The position numbers were made by a program, and so were the translations under genes. From Akkermansiaceae bacterium (GTDB lineage: Bacteria; Verrucomicrobiota; Verrucomicrobiia; Verrucomicrobiales; Akkermansiaceae), in contig SUVJ01000005.1 of the NCBI GenBank assembly GCA_015062045.1, positions 1-58,001 of the forward strand: 58,001 nucleotides of DNA, read 5' to 3'. Of this stretch, positions 1-9,031 are shown one piece after another; within the stretch, counting starts at the first letter, position 1, and each line of letters starts with the position of its first letter. The notes under the pieces are model-generated. The model saw only the letters and a program-made list of their open reading frames with translations, was not told where the DNA came from and made no database searches.

Positions 1-755
1 TGGTCAGAGTCATAGTCAACAACAATTTTCACCACTCTTGCCACTGCCGGCATGCCCTCTTGCACCAATTGACGGTGCTGTATAAACATATACAACCCCA
101 CCGCAAAAAATAAGGAACCGAATAAAGTGGCAAACACGCCTAAAATACCGAACGTGCGGGCAGCTTCCCGTTTCTCCTCGGGTGTCAGCTCCGTTGTCTG
201 CCACTTAACAGGCTGATATGCCACCGCACAGGTAGCCTTAATTTGTGCCTGCAAGGCTGCCAACACCTCCCGCACCTGCGGTACTCCCACAAAACCGTCC
301 GGCGCCGGTTTATTGTTAATTTGGTAAGATTTATACCCCAGCACAATATCGCCGTAGCCGTTTCGGTATTCTTCCACCGCTTTTACCATATCCGGCTTCA
401 ACGGCCAAAATAACACCTTGGAGCGCAAAACTATGGCGCGCTTATCAGTAATCAGATACACCATGCGTCGCCCCCGGGAGCGGCAGATTATGAGCCCCAC
501 AATCATCCCTATGCCAACTACCCAAAACGGTATCAAAAACAGGTAATCCTGCATGGAGGCATCAGGGGCACTGTACGTTCCCACCGTCCCAATGATTAAG
601 AAACTCACCCAAAAGGCAGCAAATATGAGAAAAAAACGCACCGCAGGAGACGCCCACCACCAATTCGGCATGGCAACCAGCACTAAATGCTCATTGTCCT
701 CAAGTGCGGCATCAATTCTTGCTCTTAATTCGGGCGTCAGTGTATCGGTGTCCAT
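1..755 (-). CDS. PH-like membrane protein, 3' end outside window
   Basis: The frame is open from an ATG at 755 to the window edge (251 codons, no stop), so the gene is partial. Hydrophobic segments lie near residues 41-60, 71-91 and 202-224. Between the second and third is a segment with the motif VYLITDKRAIVL (about 99-110), typical of bacterial PH (bPH2/YdbT-like) membrane proteins. After the third, the start of a possible DUF3592-like domain (EGMPAVARVVKI) is visible. It is a paralogue of the next gene upstream (789-1382) and follows it with a 33-nt gap, so the two are probably co-transcribed. Function is unknown beyond membrane localisation. The domain calls are from memory of the families and were not searched. 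Confidence 0.75.
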   Translation of the reverse strand, partial: MDTDTLTPELRARIDAALEDNEHLVLVAMPNWWWASPAVRFFLIFAAFWVSFLIIGTVGTYSAPDASMQDYLFLIPFWVVGIGMIVGLIICRSRGRRMVYLITDKRAIVLRSKVLFWPLKPDMVKAVEEYRNGYGDIVLGYKSYQINNKPAPDGFVGVPQVREVLAALQAQIKATCAVAYQPVKWQTTELTPEEKREAARTFGILGVFATLFGSLFFAVGLYMFIQHRQLVQEGMPAVARVVKIVVDYDSD

Positions 756-788
756 TCCAAAAGCATTTTACTGATATTCAGGCATAAA

Positions 789-1382
789 TCAAGACTTTTC
801 CTCCTCTTGTTGCATCTGCGCCACACGTTCATCTATGGCGTTTTCCACACGGGAGAGGTCCGGAATATCCATAAAACCGCATGGGGTAATCGCGTGGGGG
901 TTATCTGCCTCTACCTCCCAATCAAAGACAATATCACCGCCGCCGCCTTTACCATGGCGCACACTGCGCACCAAATTGCGGTGCAGTTTGTACGAGATCA
1001 AGGTGGGGGTACGGCTCAAAAAACACGGTTTCTGAATAATGACTCGTCGATTTGTCAACACATATAACGTATAGCGTGGCACAAAAAAATAAAACACCCA
1101 CAGCGCAACCATGGCCACCCCCACAATAAGAAAAACAATCCCCACCGTCCAGCCTATCCAAGCGCGCTCTATATGCGGTTGCGTTACCATGCAATATAAC
1201 GTAAAGCAGGCAAAGGCGTTCCATACCAATGTACAGATGAGGCCGACTATATCAGACTTCCTCACCAAATACCTGCGTGGGCGCGTTATCAGCACGGGGT
1301 ATTCATCCCCCACCGGGTAAAATCGTGCCCGGGCATACATGCGCTTTTCCGTTGCGCTTAAATATGACAAATCTGCATCCAC
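789..1382 (-). CDS. bacterial PH-like domain membrane protein
   Basis: 197 residues with two hydrophobic helices (about 45-66 and 76-101), followed by a cytoplasmic PH-like domain starting LYVLTNRRVII. That motif matches VYLITDKRAIV in the neighbouring partial gene, so the pair arose by duplication. The apparent start is GTG at 1382 with no clear Shine-Dalgarno site; an internal ATG at residue 15 is the alternative. It lies 36 nt downstream of the GH16 gene on the same strand, which suggests one transcript. Such PH-like proteins are usually of unknown function at the inner membrane. The C-terminus is acidic (QQEEEKS). Confidence 0.75.
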   Translation of the reverse strand: MDADLSYLSATEKRMYARARFYPVGDEYPVLITRPRRYLVRKSDIVGLICTLVWNAFACFTLYCMVTQPHIERAWIGWTVGIVFLIVGVAMVALWVFYFFVPRYTLYVLTNRRVIIQKPCFLSRTPTLISYKLHRNLVRSVRHGKGGGGDIVFDWEVEADNPHAITPCGFMDIPDLSRVENAIDERVAQMQQEEEKS

Positions 1383-1418
1383 GGTAAAAGCGGGTATGCC
1401 CGGCCATGGCAGGGGGGC

Positions 1419-2270
1419 TTACTTTTTGGTATAATAGCGCACGTAGTCAATCTCAAACTGCACGGGGTAATCTTTTGGGTCTGCCTTTTCCGGCCAAGTA
1501 CCCTGCCCGCCAATAGCAGTATTCAAGATGATATAGCACGGTGTTTTGAGCGGGTTGTCGCCATTGGGGTAGTCGGCATCCGCAATGTTCACACGGCCAA
1601 CCTCCTTGTCATCTATAAGAATACGCATGATATTTTCATCCCACTCCAGCACATAGGTATGGAACTTTTTGCTGTAGTCGGGTATGTTGGTGGTGCGTAT
1701 CACCTTGTGCTCCTGTTTACCACCGTTTTTACCCCAACGGAAGATGGAGTAGCAGGTGTTGGGCTCTTGGGAGATGTGCTCCAAGATATCAATCTCTCCA
1801 TTGGCAGGCCAGCCGTAGTTGTTGACGTGCATGGTCCAAATGGCAGGCCACACACCTTTACCCTTGGGCACCTTGGCGCGGAACTCCAGGCGGCCGGGGG
1901 CTTCAAAATGCTTGACATCTCGCGTGGTTACAGAGCCACTGGCAAAGGGCTGGTGCTCTATCTTCTCCATCCACCGCGTGCCTCCTGCTTTGTAGGTGTG
2001 GTTAGGCGTTTTCTCTGCCTTTGAGCTTAGAATAAGCTTACCGTTTTTTACTTTCACGCAATCTTTAGTATAGGCTTGAGAGGCCCCGGGGTTGCGCACC
2101 ACCCCCAGCTCATATGCCCATTTCTTGGTGTTAAGTTTATTGCCGTTAAACTCATCTCCCCATTCATAAACCCACCCACCGGGCAGGGTTCGGGGGGCCT
2201 TGCTCTTGGGGGCGGCATCCGCAAACGGAGCGGCCAACAATAATAGAACGGATATTATGCTGCGTACCAT
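1419..2270 (-). CDS. secreted glycoside hydrolase family 16 endo-glucanase
   Basis: 283 residues with an N-terminal signal peptide (about 1-19, hydrophobic LLLLAAP core, ADA cleavage site). The GH16 catalytic signature is EIDILE: E159 is the expected nucleophile, D161 assists and E164 is the acid/base. The W-x-A-x-W strand (WPAIW) and GRLEFRAKVP before it are typical of laminarinase/lichenase-like members. The enzyme should cleave beta-1,3 or mixed-linkage beta-glucans or a related galactan in the periplasm or outside the cell; the exact substrate cannot be read from the sequence. Length is normal for a single-domain GH16 and there is no carbohydrate-binding module. It is the first gene of a minus-strand group with the two PH-like proteins. 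Confidence 0.9.
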   Translation of the reverse strand: MVRSIISVLLLLAAPFADAAPKSKAPRTLPGGWVYEWGDEFNGNKLNTKKWAYELGVVRNPGASQAYTKDCVKVKNGKLILSSKAEKTPNHTYKAGGTRWMEKIEHQPFASGSVTTRDVKHFEAPGRLEFRAKVPKGKGVWPAIWTMHVNNYGWPANGEIDILEHISQEPNTCYSIFRWGKNGGKQEHKVIRTTNIPDYSKKFHTYVLEWDENIMRILIDDKEVGRVNIADADYPNGDNPLKTPCYIILNTAIGGQGTWPEKADPKDYPVQFEIDYVRYYTKK

Positions 2271-2397
2271 AGTTGTATACTAGCAGGTTTGTTTGCCTCT
2301 TACAAGAAAAAAGAACGACCTCTCCCCCCGCTCTGTCCGTCTACAAAATAATAATGACACGCAGATACAAGAAAAAACAACCTTTTTGACAAAGAGA

Positions 2398-2643
2398 TTA
2401 AACATCAAACATATTCACCCTTTTTCCATCGCCGTCGTGCATCGTCTCCAAGGCCAGCAGCACGGCATCCGCCAACTGCCAAAGCCCCAAACCACCCAGG
2501 GTTACCAGCTGCAGCATACCCGTCCACACCCGCCCCAAGTAAAAACGCTGCATGCCATTCAACCCCACAAAGCCCAACAGCAACAACAACAACGCCACCC
2601 ACCCCCTCTTGCGCGACTCTCCCATACCTGCACCTGCATTCAT
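2398..2643 (-). CDS. TM2 domain small membrane protein
   Basis: 81 residues. Two hydrophobic helices are separated by a short turn with the TM2 pattern: GLNGMQRFYLGR, then a second helix ending in a conserved Asp (WQLADAVLLA). A strong Shine-Dalgarno run (AAGGAGTAGGAG) lies just before the ATG at 2643. TM2 proteins are small inner-membrane proteins of unknown function, often followed by a cytoplasmic tail. Expressed separately from its neighbours: the GH16 gene is 127 nt downstream. Confidence 0.8.
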   Translation of the reverse strand: MNAGAGMGESRKRGWVALLLLLLGFVGLNGMQRFYLGRVWTGMLQLVTLGGLGLWQLADAVLLALETMHDGDGKRVNMFDV

Positions 2644-3271
2644 AACTCCTACTCCTTACTATCCCTGCACTCACTATCCTACTCCCCTACCCGCCCGGCG
2701 TCAAGCTTGAACTCCCCAAAAAAATTACCCCCCGACTAGCGGGGGTATAGGATTAAATGCTTTTGAGACCGATGTGTTCAAAACAGGGAAACGGTTTGCA
2801 TCTCAAATTTTGTCTTGAATCTGAGGGCATTATATGATAGTTTCATAAGAAAAGCAACACTTATTATGAAAAATCTCTCAATCGATTGAGCAAGTAAAAG
2901 AGCGGCTGAAATCTATACAATAATGCCCCGTTGAGGTCAACTTCAGAACACACTACACCACAATAACATAGTCCATAGAGGCCGAGTTTTCATTCGAAAG
3001 AAAGCTCGGTTAGGGAATATATATCATAAAAATGGGTCTATTGTCAAAGCATAGTCTGAACAACTTTTCCATTTCTTTTATATAGTACCCCAAGCGATAA
3101 AATTTTCTCCACCGATGGCGGAGTTCTCAAGCCCCCGAGAGGCAGTCAAAAGAAATATCAAGGGGCGGTGCTCGAATTTTCTTGACTCGTGCGGCATTTG
3201 TTCTATACTGATAGAGTATCGGCAGATAGACGTTTTGCCGTTGAACAAACAATAACGGAAGGAGATACCGC
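2644..3271. other. intergenic region, mostly featureless
   Basis: No credible gene. It holds a short GC hairpin at about 2725-2745, a perfect 14-bp palindrome CTCAATCGATTGAG at 2877-2890, and the promoter of the ankyrin gene at its right end. The remainder is AT-rich without evident repeats. Confidence 0.5.
3182..3209 (+). promoter_or_regulatory. sigma-70-type promoter of the ankyrin gene
   Basis: TTGACT at 3182-3187 and TATACT at 3204-3209 with a 16-bp spacer. It is followed about 45 nt later by a good Shine-Dalgarno site (GGAAGGAGA) and the ATG at 3272. Confidence 0.65.
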
Positions 3272-4537
3272 ATGAGATTCTCACACCTGAAAGCAGCCGC
3301 CGTATTACTCAGCAGCATGTCGCTTTGTGCACAACAAGCGGCAAGCACACCGCCTGCAGCCCCCGCAGAGCCGGAGACAGAAGAGGCGCAGGGGCCGGAT
3401 GCCGCAGCCATCAGCGCATTGGAGCAAGCCGGCATCTCCCGCCGTCAATTTAACTCGACCCTGGTGGCCACAGCCTACAGCGGGGATGCCATTACCATGC
3501 AAACCTTGTTGGATGCCGGGGCAGATGTCAATGCGAGGGACTACCGCACGCGAGGCACCGCCCTGCATGCCGCCGCGCAAGAGGGGCATGAGGCTTGTTT
3601 GCAGGTGCTCATTGGCCATGGGGCAAATGTACACGCCGTGAATCGGGATGGGGAAACCGCGCTTTTTGTGGCGGCCAAAATGGGGCATACGGAATGTGTG
3701 TTGGCACTGGTGGCAGCGGGCTCAGATGTACGGTGGAAGGATGATGACGGAAAATCCCCGCTGTTGTGGGTGGCCCGCAAGCGCAACACGGAGTGCGTAA
3801 AGGCTATGGTAGCCGCCGGGGCGGTGACAGATGCGATTACGGCAGCGATTATAGGCGATGTTGCCGTGCTGCGGCACTACATCGAGAGTGGGGTTAACAT
3901 TAACAAAACGGATGATGAGGGCAACACGGCGCTCATCATTGCAGCGGAGTTCGGGCGCACGGAATACACAAAGGCTCTGTTGACCGCCGGGGCAGATGTG
4001 AACCGCAGTAACAAGATAGGCTCTACAGCCCTGCATGAGGCTGCCATTAATGGGGATGAAGAGATTTTACAGCTGCTGTTAGCAGCAAAAGCCCGCCTTA
4101 ACGAGCAGGACTCTTACGGCAACACGCCGCTGCATAATGCCGCCACCAATGGGCACAGCAAGTGTGTAGCTCACCTTATCAACGCCGGGGCAACCGTAGA
4201 TGCTACAGAGATTTACGGGGCCACACCGCTTGCATGGGCAGCGGCCAACGGGCATGATACCGTGGTCTCTATGCTGCTTACAGCTAAGGCAAACCCCAAT
4301 GCGGCCAATAAATACCGAGAGACCCCGCTGCACGAGGCAGCGGCACACGGGCACAATAGGGTGGTGAAATTGCTGCTGGAGGCCGGGGCAAACCCCACCG
4401 CGCAAGATGTCCACAAACAGACACCCCTGCTGCGGGCAGAGGCACACGGGCACGCAGAATGCGCCCGCTTGATACGCAAAGCCATACCCACCCCGCCGGC
4501 CGCAACAACCACGGCACCGGCTACACAGGCACCATAA
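3272..4537 (+). CDS. exported ankyrin-repeat protein
   Basis: 421 residues. A signal peptide spans about residues 1-20 (hydrophobic AAAVLLSSMSLCA), followed by a Pro/Ala/Glu-rich linker to about residue 45. From about residue 55 to 405 there are roughly eleven ankyrin repeats with the consensus G-x-TPLHxAAxxGH and LLxAGAxxN. The C-terminus is Pro/Thr/Ala-rich. It should be a periplasmic or secreted protein-binding scaffold; the partner is unknown. The layout resembles the much larger ankyrin protein at 54104-57178, though the repeats are too generic to prove recent duplication. It has its own promoter and a strong terminator downstream, so it is monocistronic. Confidence 0.9.
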   Translation: MRFSHLKAAAVLLSSMSLCAQQAASTPPAAPAEPETEEAQGPDAAAISALEQAGISRRQFNSTLVATAYSGDAITMQTLLDAGADVNARDYRTRGTALHAAAQEGHEACLQVLIGHGANVHAVNRDGETALFVAAKMGHTECVLALVAAGSDVRWKDDDGKSPLLWVARKRNTECVKAMVAAGAVTDAITAAIIGDVAVLRHYIESGVNINKTDDEGNTALIIAAEFGRTEYTKALLTAGADVNRSNKIGSTALHEAAINGDEEILQLLLAAKARLNEQDSYGNTPLHNAATNGHSKCVAHLINAGATVDATEIYGATPLAWAAANGHDTVVSMLLTAKANPNAANKYRETPLHEAAAHGHNRVVKLLLEAGANPTAQDVHKQTPLLRAEAHGHAECARLIRKAIPTPPAATTTAPATQAP

Positions 4538-4573
4538 CGCAAGTTTTTTCTCTCACTTGATACTTACACCTAT

Positions 4574-4605
4574 AAGCCGCACCCGTTGAGAAACGCGTGC
4601 GGCTT
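4574..4605 (+). terminator. rho-independent terminator after the ankyrin gene
   Basis: A 9-bp perfect stem AAGCCGCAC / GTGCGGCTT with a 14-nt loop, followed by TTCT. It lies 37 nt after the ankyrin stop codon. Confidence 0.75.
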
Positions 4606-4670
4606 TCTGCATCCATTGCCGGCTGTGTACAGTGGGGGGCGGCGGCCAGAGGTCCGCCCGCTACGATATT

Positions 4671-5468
4671 TCAGCCGAGCGTAATCCCCAGCTGCTCGGG
4701 CAGGGCTATACGCGGGCGCTCGGTAAGAATTTCCCCACCGCGCGAGCCTACGGCCACGGTGTGCTCAAAGTGGGCAGACCAAGAGCCATCTGCCGTTACG
4801 GCGGTCCAGTCATCCTCTAACACTTTAACGCGGAAACTACCCATGGTGATCATGGGCTCGATAGCCAAAATCATACCGCGTTTGAGGCGGGGCATAGCAT
4901 ATTTGGGGCGGTAATTGGGGATTTGCGGTTCCTCATGCAGTTTGCGGCCCACACCATGCCCCACGTAATCTCTCACAATACCAAAGCCGAACGGTTTTAC
5001 AAAATCCTCCACAGCCCCGCATACCTCTGCCAAGGAATTACCCTGACGCGCCTCTGCAATGGCACGGAACAAGGCTTCCTCCGTAACAGCCAGCAGGCGT
5101 TTGGCATCTTCTTTTACATTGCCCACAGGCACGGTCATGGCATTATCGCCATACCAGCCGTCTACAATGGCACCGCAATCCAGAGAAACAATATCGCCAT
5201 CCTGCAACACGCGCGGGCCGCCAATGCCGTGCACAATTTCCTCATTGACGGAGATACACAACTGCCCGGGGTACCCATAATAGCCCAAGAACGCATTGCC
5301 GCACTTCTCTCTCTTAAAAAGCTCTGCCGCGTAGTCATCAATCTCTTTGGTGGTGATACCCGGGCGTATGATGGGCATCAAATCCATCAAAATGCGAGCC
5401 GAAACCTCACCGGCTTTGCGCAGCTTGCTGATCTCATTCGGGTTTCTTACAGGTATGCGTTCTGCCAT
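4671..5468 (-). CDS. map: methionine aminopeptidase type I
   Basis: 265 residues, the usual length of a type I MetAP without N-terminal extension. It removes the initiator methionine from nascent proteins in the cytoplasm. All five metal ligands of the pita-bread fold are visible: D97 (SLDCG), D108 (GDNA), H171 (GHGVG), E204 (IEPM) and E235 (HFEHT). The substrate-contacting H80 (EEIVHG) is also present. A Shine-Dalgarno-like AAGGAGATA precedes the ATG at 5468. It is separated from trmD by the MITE-like insertion at 5571-5860. Confidence 0.96.
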   Translation of the reverse strand: MAERIPVRNPNEISKLRKAGEVSARILMDLMPIIRPGITTKEIDDYAAELFKREKCGNAFLGYYGYPGQLCISVNEEIVHGIGGPRVLQDGDIVSLDCGAIVDGWYGDNAMTVPVGNVKEDAKRLLAVTEEALFRAIAEARQGNSLAEVCGAVEDFVKPFGFGIVRDYVGHGVGRKLHEEPQIPNYRPKYAMPRLKRGMILAIEPMITMGSFRVKVLEDDWTAVTADGSWSAHFEHTVAVGSRGGEILTERPRIALPEQLGITLG

Positions 5469-5570
5469 AGCTATATCTCCTTGTATTTTGCTAAGGCAAG
5501 TCTACCACCACATACCCCCTCTTGCAATCCTATTTTGTGTACTCGCACCAAATCGGCAAGAGCCTGCCGC

Positions 5571-5860
5571 AGGGCAAACGCATTAGACAATGAACCCGGT
5601 AAATCCATTATTTACAATGTACTATTTACCATTTACAATTTTAGAATAAAACATCGGCCTGAGTGCAGCACGATGTTTTATGATCTCAGCATTGCGCAAA
5701 AACATGTTTCTCTCGCTATGTAGCCGGGAAAAGATAAGGCCTTATATTTGGCTTTCATCTGAATATTTATATAAGAGCCTGTAAATTCAATAACTTTGTA
5801 AATTGTAAATAGTAAATTGTCAATCTGAAGAAAGTGTCATACTCCCAATGCGTTTGCCCC
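5571..5860. mobile_element. MITE-like element with terminal inverted repeats and target duplication (copy 1)
   Basis: A non-coding element of about 290 bp between map and trmD. Its ends are inverted repeats sharing GGGCAAACGCATT (left at 5572-5584; right as the reverse complement at about 5847-5859). The sequence AGCCTGCCGC occurs directly outside both ends (5561-5570 and 5863-5872), consistent with a target-site duplication of about 10 bp. The interior is AT-rich with repeated TTTACCATTTACAA-like stretches in both orientations. A second copy in opposite orientation lies at 57662-57823. No transposase is encoded inside. Confidence 0.7.
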
Positions 5861-5886
5861 GGAGCCTGCCGCCCCCCAATTGACTT

Positions 5887-6675
5887 TTACTCCTCCGCAG
5901 GTTTACGGTTTTTGTAATGAGTGAGCGGGGTGGGTTTCTTTTTCTTCTTTTTGGGGGCAAAGTGCTCGGGGTGAGCAGCCGCCCACGCCTCGTAGAGGTC
6001 GGGGCGGTTGGTGCGGGTGCGCTGCAGCGCGTGCTCGAGTTTCCACTCTGCAATGGCTTTATGGTTGCCGGAGAGGAAGACCTCCGGCACGGGCATACCG
6101 CGGAACACGTTGGGTTTGGTGTAGGCGGGGGCCTCCAACAGGCCGTTGGCAAAGGACTCTTCCTCGCTGCTGCGGGCATCCCCCAGGGCACCGGGCAGCA
6201 GGCGGGCAACGGCATCTATCACCACCACGGCGGCAATGGCGCCGTTGGTAAGAATGTAGTCGCCGATGGAGAGCTCCATATCTACCAAGGTGTCAATCAC
6301 ACGTTGGTCCACCCCCTCATAATGGCCGCAAACAAAGATGTAGTGGGCATCCTCCCCTTGCACACAGGGGGCGGCCAGCTCCTCTGCCACGGGTTGGGCA
6401 AAGACACGCCCCTGCGGGGTCATGAGGATAACACGCGTGTTCTCCCGGCGCAGCTCCTCTATGGCGGCAAAGAGGGGCTCGCACTTCATGAGCATGCCCT
6501 GCCCGCCGCCACACAGGTAGTCGTCCGTGCGGCGGTGTTTATCCGTAGCCCAATCACGCAGCTGGTGGGCGCGCACCTCTATAATGCCTTTATCTGCGGC
6601 ACGCCCCATGATGCTCTGCGAGAGCGGGGTGGAGATGAGCTCCGGGAAGAGGGTGAGAACGTCGATTTGCAGCAT
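5887..6675 (-). CDS. trmD: tRNA (guanine-37-N1)-methyltransferase
   Basis: 262 residues. TrmD methylates G37 of tRNAs with a CCG/CUG/GGG-type anticodon, using SAM, and prevents +1 frameshifting. Family motifs are visible in order: GGGQGMLM near residue 60, the SAM trefoil-knot segment CGHYEGVDQRV, SIGDYILTNG, and DAVARLLPG with the conserved Arg. The downstream loop reads EEESFANGLL where the well-studied enzymes have EDSF, so the usual catalytic Asp appears as Glu. The ILTNGAIAA segment also departs from the common LTGGELAA. The tail ends in a run of six lysines plus a basic stretch. The neighbour prfB is also a translation gene on the same strand. Confidence 0.93.
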   Translation of the reverse strand: MLQIDVLTLFPELISTPLSQSIMGRAADKGIIEVRAHQLRDWATDKHRRTDDYLCGGGQGMLMKCEPLFAAIEELRRENTRVILMTPQGRVFAQPVAEELAAPCVQGEDAHYIFVCGHYEGVDQRVIDTLVDMELSIGDYILTNGAIAAVVVIDAVARLLPGALGDARSSEEESFANGLLEAPAYTKPNVFRGMPVPEVFLSGNHKAIAEWKLEHALQRTRTNRPDLYEAWAAAHPEHFAPKKKKKKPTPLTHYKNRKPAEE

Positions 6676-6773
6676 AACACGTTAAAAAAAGGTTGTAAGT
6701 TAAAAAAGAGAAAGCTGCAAGAGCAGCCGTACCGGGCGAAACCTTACAACTTTCTCCTTTTTTACTTTCAACT

Positions 6774-7881
6774 TTACATATTGTGGCGGAGCATGCCCTC
6801 TATGTAGGCGTCGATGTTGCCGTCCATCACATCCTGAATGTTACCGGACTCTACGCCGGTGCGCAGGTCTTTCACCATTTGGTAGGGCTGGAACACGTAA
6901 GAGCGAATTTGGTTACCCCAGGCAATGTCACCTTTTTCGGAGTACTGGCGGTCTGCCTCGGCACGCTTGCGGTCTTCCTCCAACTGAATGAGGCGGGCCT
7001 TGAGCATGCGCATGGCCTCCTCACGGTTGCGGAGCTGAGAGCGCTGGGTTTGGCAGGCTACGATAATGCCTGTGGGAAGGTGCGTAAGGCGCACGGCGGT
7101 TTCCACCTTGTTCACGTTCTGGCCGCCTTTACCGCCGGAGCGGTAGGTGTCCATCTTCACATCGGACTCCTTCACCTCAATTTCCACATCGTCAGAGATA
7201 TCGGGCGTGGCATCCAGAGAGCAGAACGAGGTGTGGCGCTTACCGGCGGAGTCGAAGGGGCTCATACGCACCAAGCGGTGAATACCACGCTCATTCTTGA
7301 GGTAGCCGTAGGCATACTCACCATCCACCTTGAAGGTTACGGAGCGAATACCGGCCTCATCACCATCGGTGCTTTCCATGACCTCTGTATTAAAGCCGTG
7401 GCGCTCACAATAGCGCAGGTACATACGCAGCAGCATGGATGCCCAGTCGCAAGCCTCCGTACCACCGGCACCGGCGTGAATGGTTACATAGCAACCCGAG
7501 CTATCGTGCGGGCCGTTGAGCAGGGTGATAAGCTCAAACTCCTCCAGGCGTTTCTCCCAAGCGGCGGCCTCTGCGGCGGCCTCGCCCCCCATGTCGGGGT
7601 CTTCCTTAGCCATTTCGAGGGCAACCTCCACGTCCTCCAAACCGCTTTCAAGAGCACGGAACTGCTCCAAACGGCGCTTGAGGGGGTTCACCTCTGCCAT
7701 AAGGGCGCGGGCAGCGGTGGGGTTATCCCAGAAATCCGGGGCACTCATGCGTTCATCGAGCTCAGCTACTCTGGATTCAAGTGCTGAGAGGTCAAAGATA
7801 GCTCCCGAGCTCGGAAAGACGGCTGCGCATGGCCTCCGTGTCAAGCGTCGAGAGATCGTAATTGGTGGGCTGGTTCTCCAT
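6774..7881 (-). CDS. prfB: peptide chain release factor 2, made by programmed +1 frameshift
   Basis: RF2 recognises UGA and UAA and releases the peptide from the ribosome. The gene is in two frames. It begins at ATG 7881 and reads 29 codons to an in-frame TGA at 7794-7792; after a +1 shift at CTT-TGA-C it continues from GAC (7793) to the stop at 6774. The product is about 368 residues, normal for RF2 (365 in E. coli). The second frame contains the stop-codon tripeptide SPF (RMSPFDS) and the peptidyl-hydrolysis motif GGQ ([10 protein letters not shown]). The seemingly continuous longer frame starting at 7904 is an artefact of reading upstream in the wrong frame. Confidence 0.95.
7786..7808 (-). 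promoter_or_regulatory. prfB autoregulatory +1 frameshift site
   Basis: On the coding strand the sequence reads CTC GGG AGC TAT CTT TGA C. The slippery CTT is at 7797-7795 and the UGA stop with its 3' C at 7794-7791. A GGGAG element a few bases upstream stands where the stimulatory internal Shine-Dalgarno (AGGGGG) lies in E. coli. In known prfB genes, low RF2 makes the ribosome pause at UGA and shift, restoring RF2; the same logic is inferred here. Confidence 0.9.
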
Positions 7882-7959
7882 ACGGGCGGGGAGTATACAG
7901 GCAAGGTAAGAAAATGTCAAGAATAAGTTGAGATATCTACCCGGTACCGGGTTATAGCT

Positions 7960-9003
7960 TTACTCCAGCAGTCTCTTTAATTTCGGCAACACTGCTTTCA
8001 CCGCAGTTTCAATACGAGCGGCAATATAGTCGGCTACAATATTGACGCGACAAATGCGAAACAAAGCAATTCTTCCGAAATCAATAACTGTTGCAGCAAA
8101 ATACAAAAGCATACCAAACACCAACGAAAACCACCAAGGGCAATCCAAAGACTGAAAACATATTGATATTTTTGAAACAAACACATTCCACACCCATGGG
8201 TGACACTGTATCAAATACACAGAAAAAGCAGCTGGTGCAAGCAATGTTATCATGCGCCGAAGCTTGGGCGATGCCACATTAAGCCTGGTAAACACAATAA
8301 ATAAAACAATGGAATAAAGCACATTATTAAGCATGCTATATGAAAAAAGCTCCCCACTAATCCCCACTGACGTCAGTCCCAACGGAACAAATGAGCACAA
8401 CAATGCACACACTAACAAGGTAGATGAACGGTAACGAACAGGCGGATAAAGCTTAATATACGCTCCCACCACATACATGACGGTTAGCCAAATCATGTTA
8501 TAACCCATAGAAAATAAAGCCCCGCAAGCCCCTCGATTCACTACAGGCAATAACAAAATCAAAACCATAAGCATTAAAAAATACCGTTCTTTTGGCAATG
8601 CTTTTAACGCCGAATTTAAACAAGGTGTGATAAAGAATAAACCTGTATATGCAACAAAATACCAATATGTGCTACCAAATAAAAGCATCTTGCAATAGTA
8701 TAATAGATATACAGGAGCATCTGTTATACCGGCATAGGTCAACACATAACCGACACCCGCCAAAGCCACAGTGTAAAATGAAACTAATACCCATAAACGG
8801 AAATAGCGGGTATACCGCCATTTACTCAAAACACATACATACCCAGTAATGAGCGCATATAAGTTCACCCCTATAATCCCCACAGATTCTGTCCATATGC
8901 CCAAATAATACACATATTCCTTACCCGGTACAACCTTAGTATGAGCAAATGTAAACGAGTTCATGTGTATCACACATATCATGAGCATCGATACGATTCT
9001 CAA
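7960..9003 (-). CDS. acyltransferase family 3 membrane protein, probably phase-variable
   Basis: 347 readable residues with about ten hydrophobic helices. The N-terminus has LRIVSMLMICVIHM, the family-3 acyltransferase (OatA/WecH-like) signature with its catalytic-type His. These enzymes O-acetylate surface polysaccharides, peptidoglycan or lipids at the inner membrane. The frame continues upstream of 9003 with RNYGVDLL, the usual N-terminal lead-in of the family, so the true start is further 5'. That stretch runs into a C9 homopolymer, and the only nearby ATG (9052) is out of frame at C9. As sequenced the gene may be switched off or poorly translated. It is AT-richer than its neighbours. A palindrome ACCCGGTACCGGGT (7939-7952) follows the stop. 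Confidence 0.8.
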   Translation of the reverse strand: MRIVSMLMICVIHMNSFTFAHTKVVPGKEYVYYLGIWTESVGIIGVNLYALITGYVCVLSKWRYTRYFRLWVLVSFYTVALAGVGYVLTYAGITDAPVYLLYYCKMLLFGSTYWYFVAYTGLFFITPCLNSALKALPKERYFLMLMVLILLLPVVNRGACGALFSMGYNMIWLTVMYVVGAYIKLYPPVRYRSSTLLVCALLCSFVPLGLTSVGISGELFSYSMLNNVLYSIVLFIVFTRLNVASPKLRRMITLLAPAAFSVYLIQCHPWVWNVFVSKISICFQSLDCPWWFSLVFGMLLYFAATVIDFGRIALFRICRVNIVADYIAARIETAVKAVLPKLKRLLE

Positions 9004-9031
9004 TAAATCTACACCGTAATTCCTACAACAT

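Noticed and set aside
2877..2890. Perfect palindrome CTCAATCGATTGAG as a regulator site
   Set aside because: A single occurrence about 300 bp from the nearest promoter; no basis for a specific claim.
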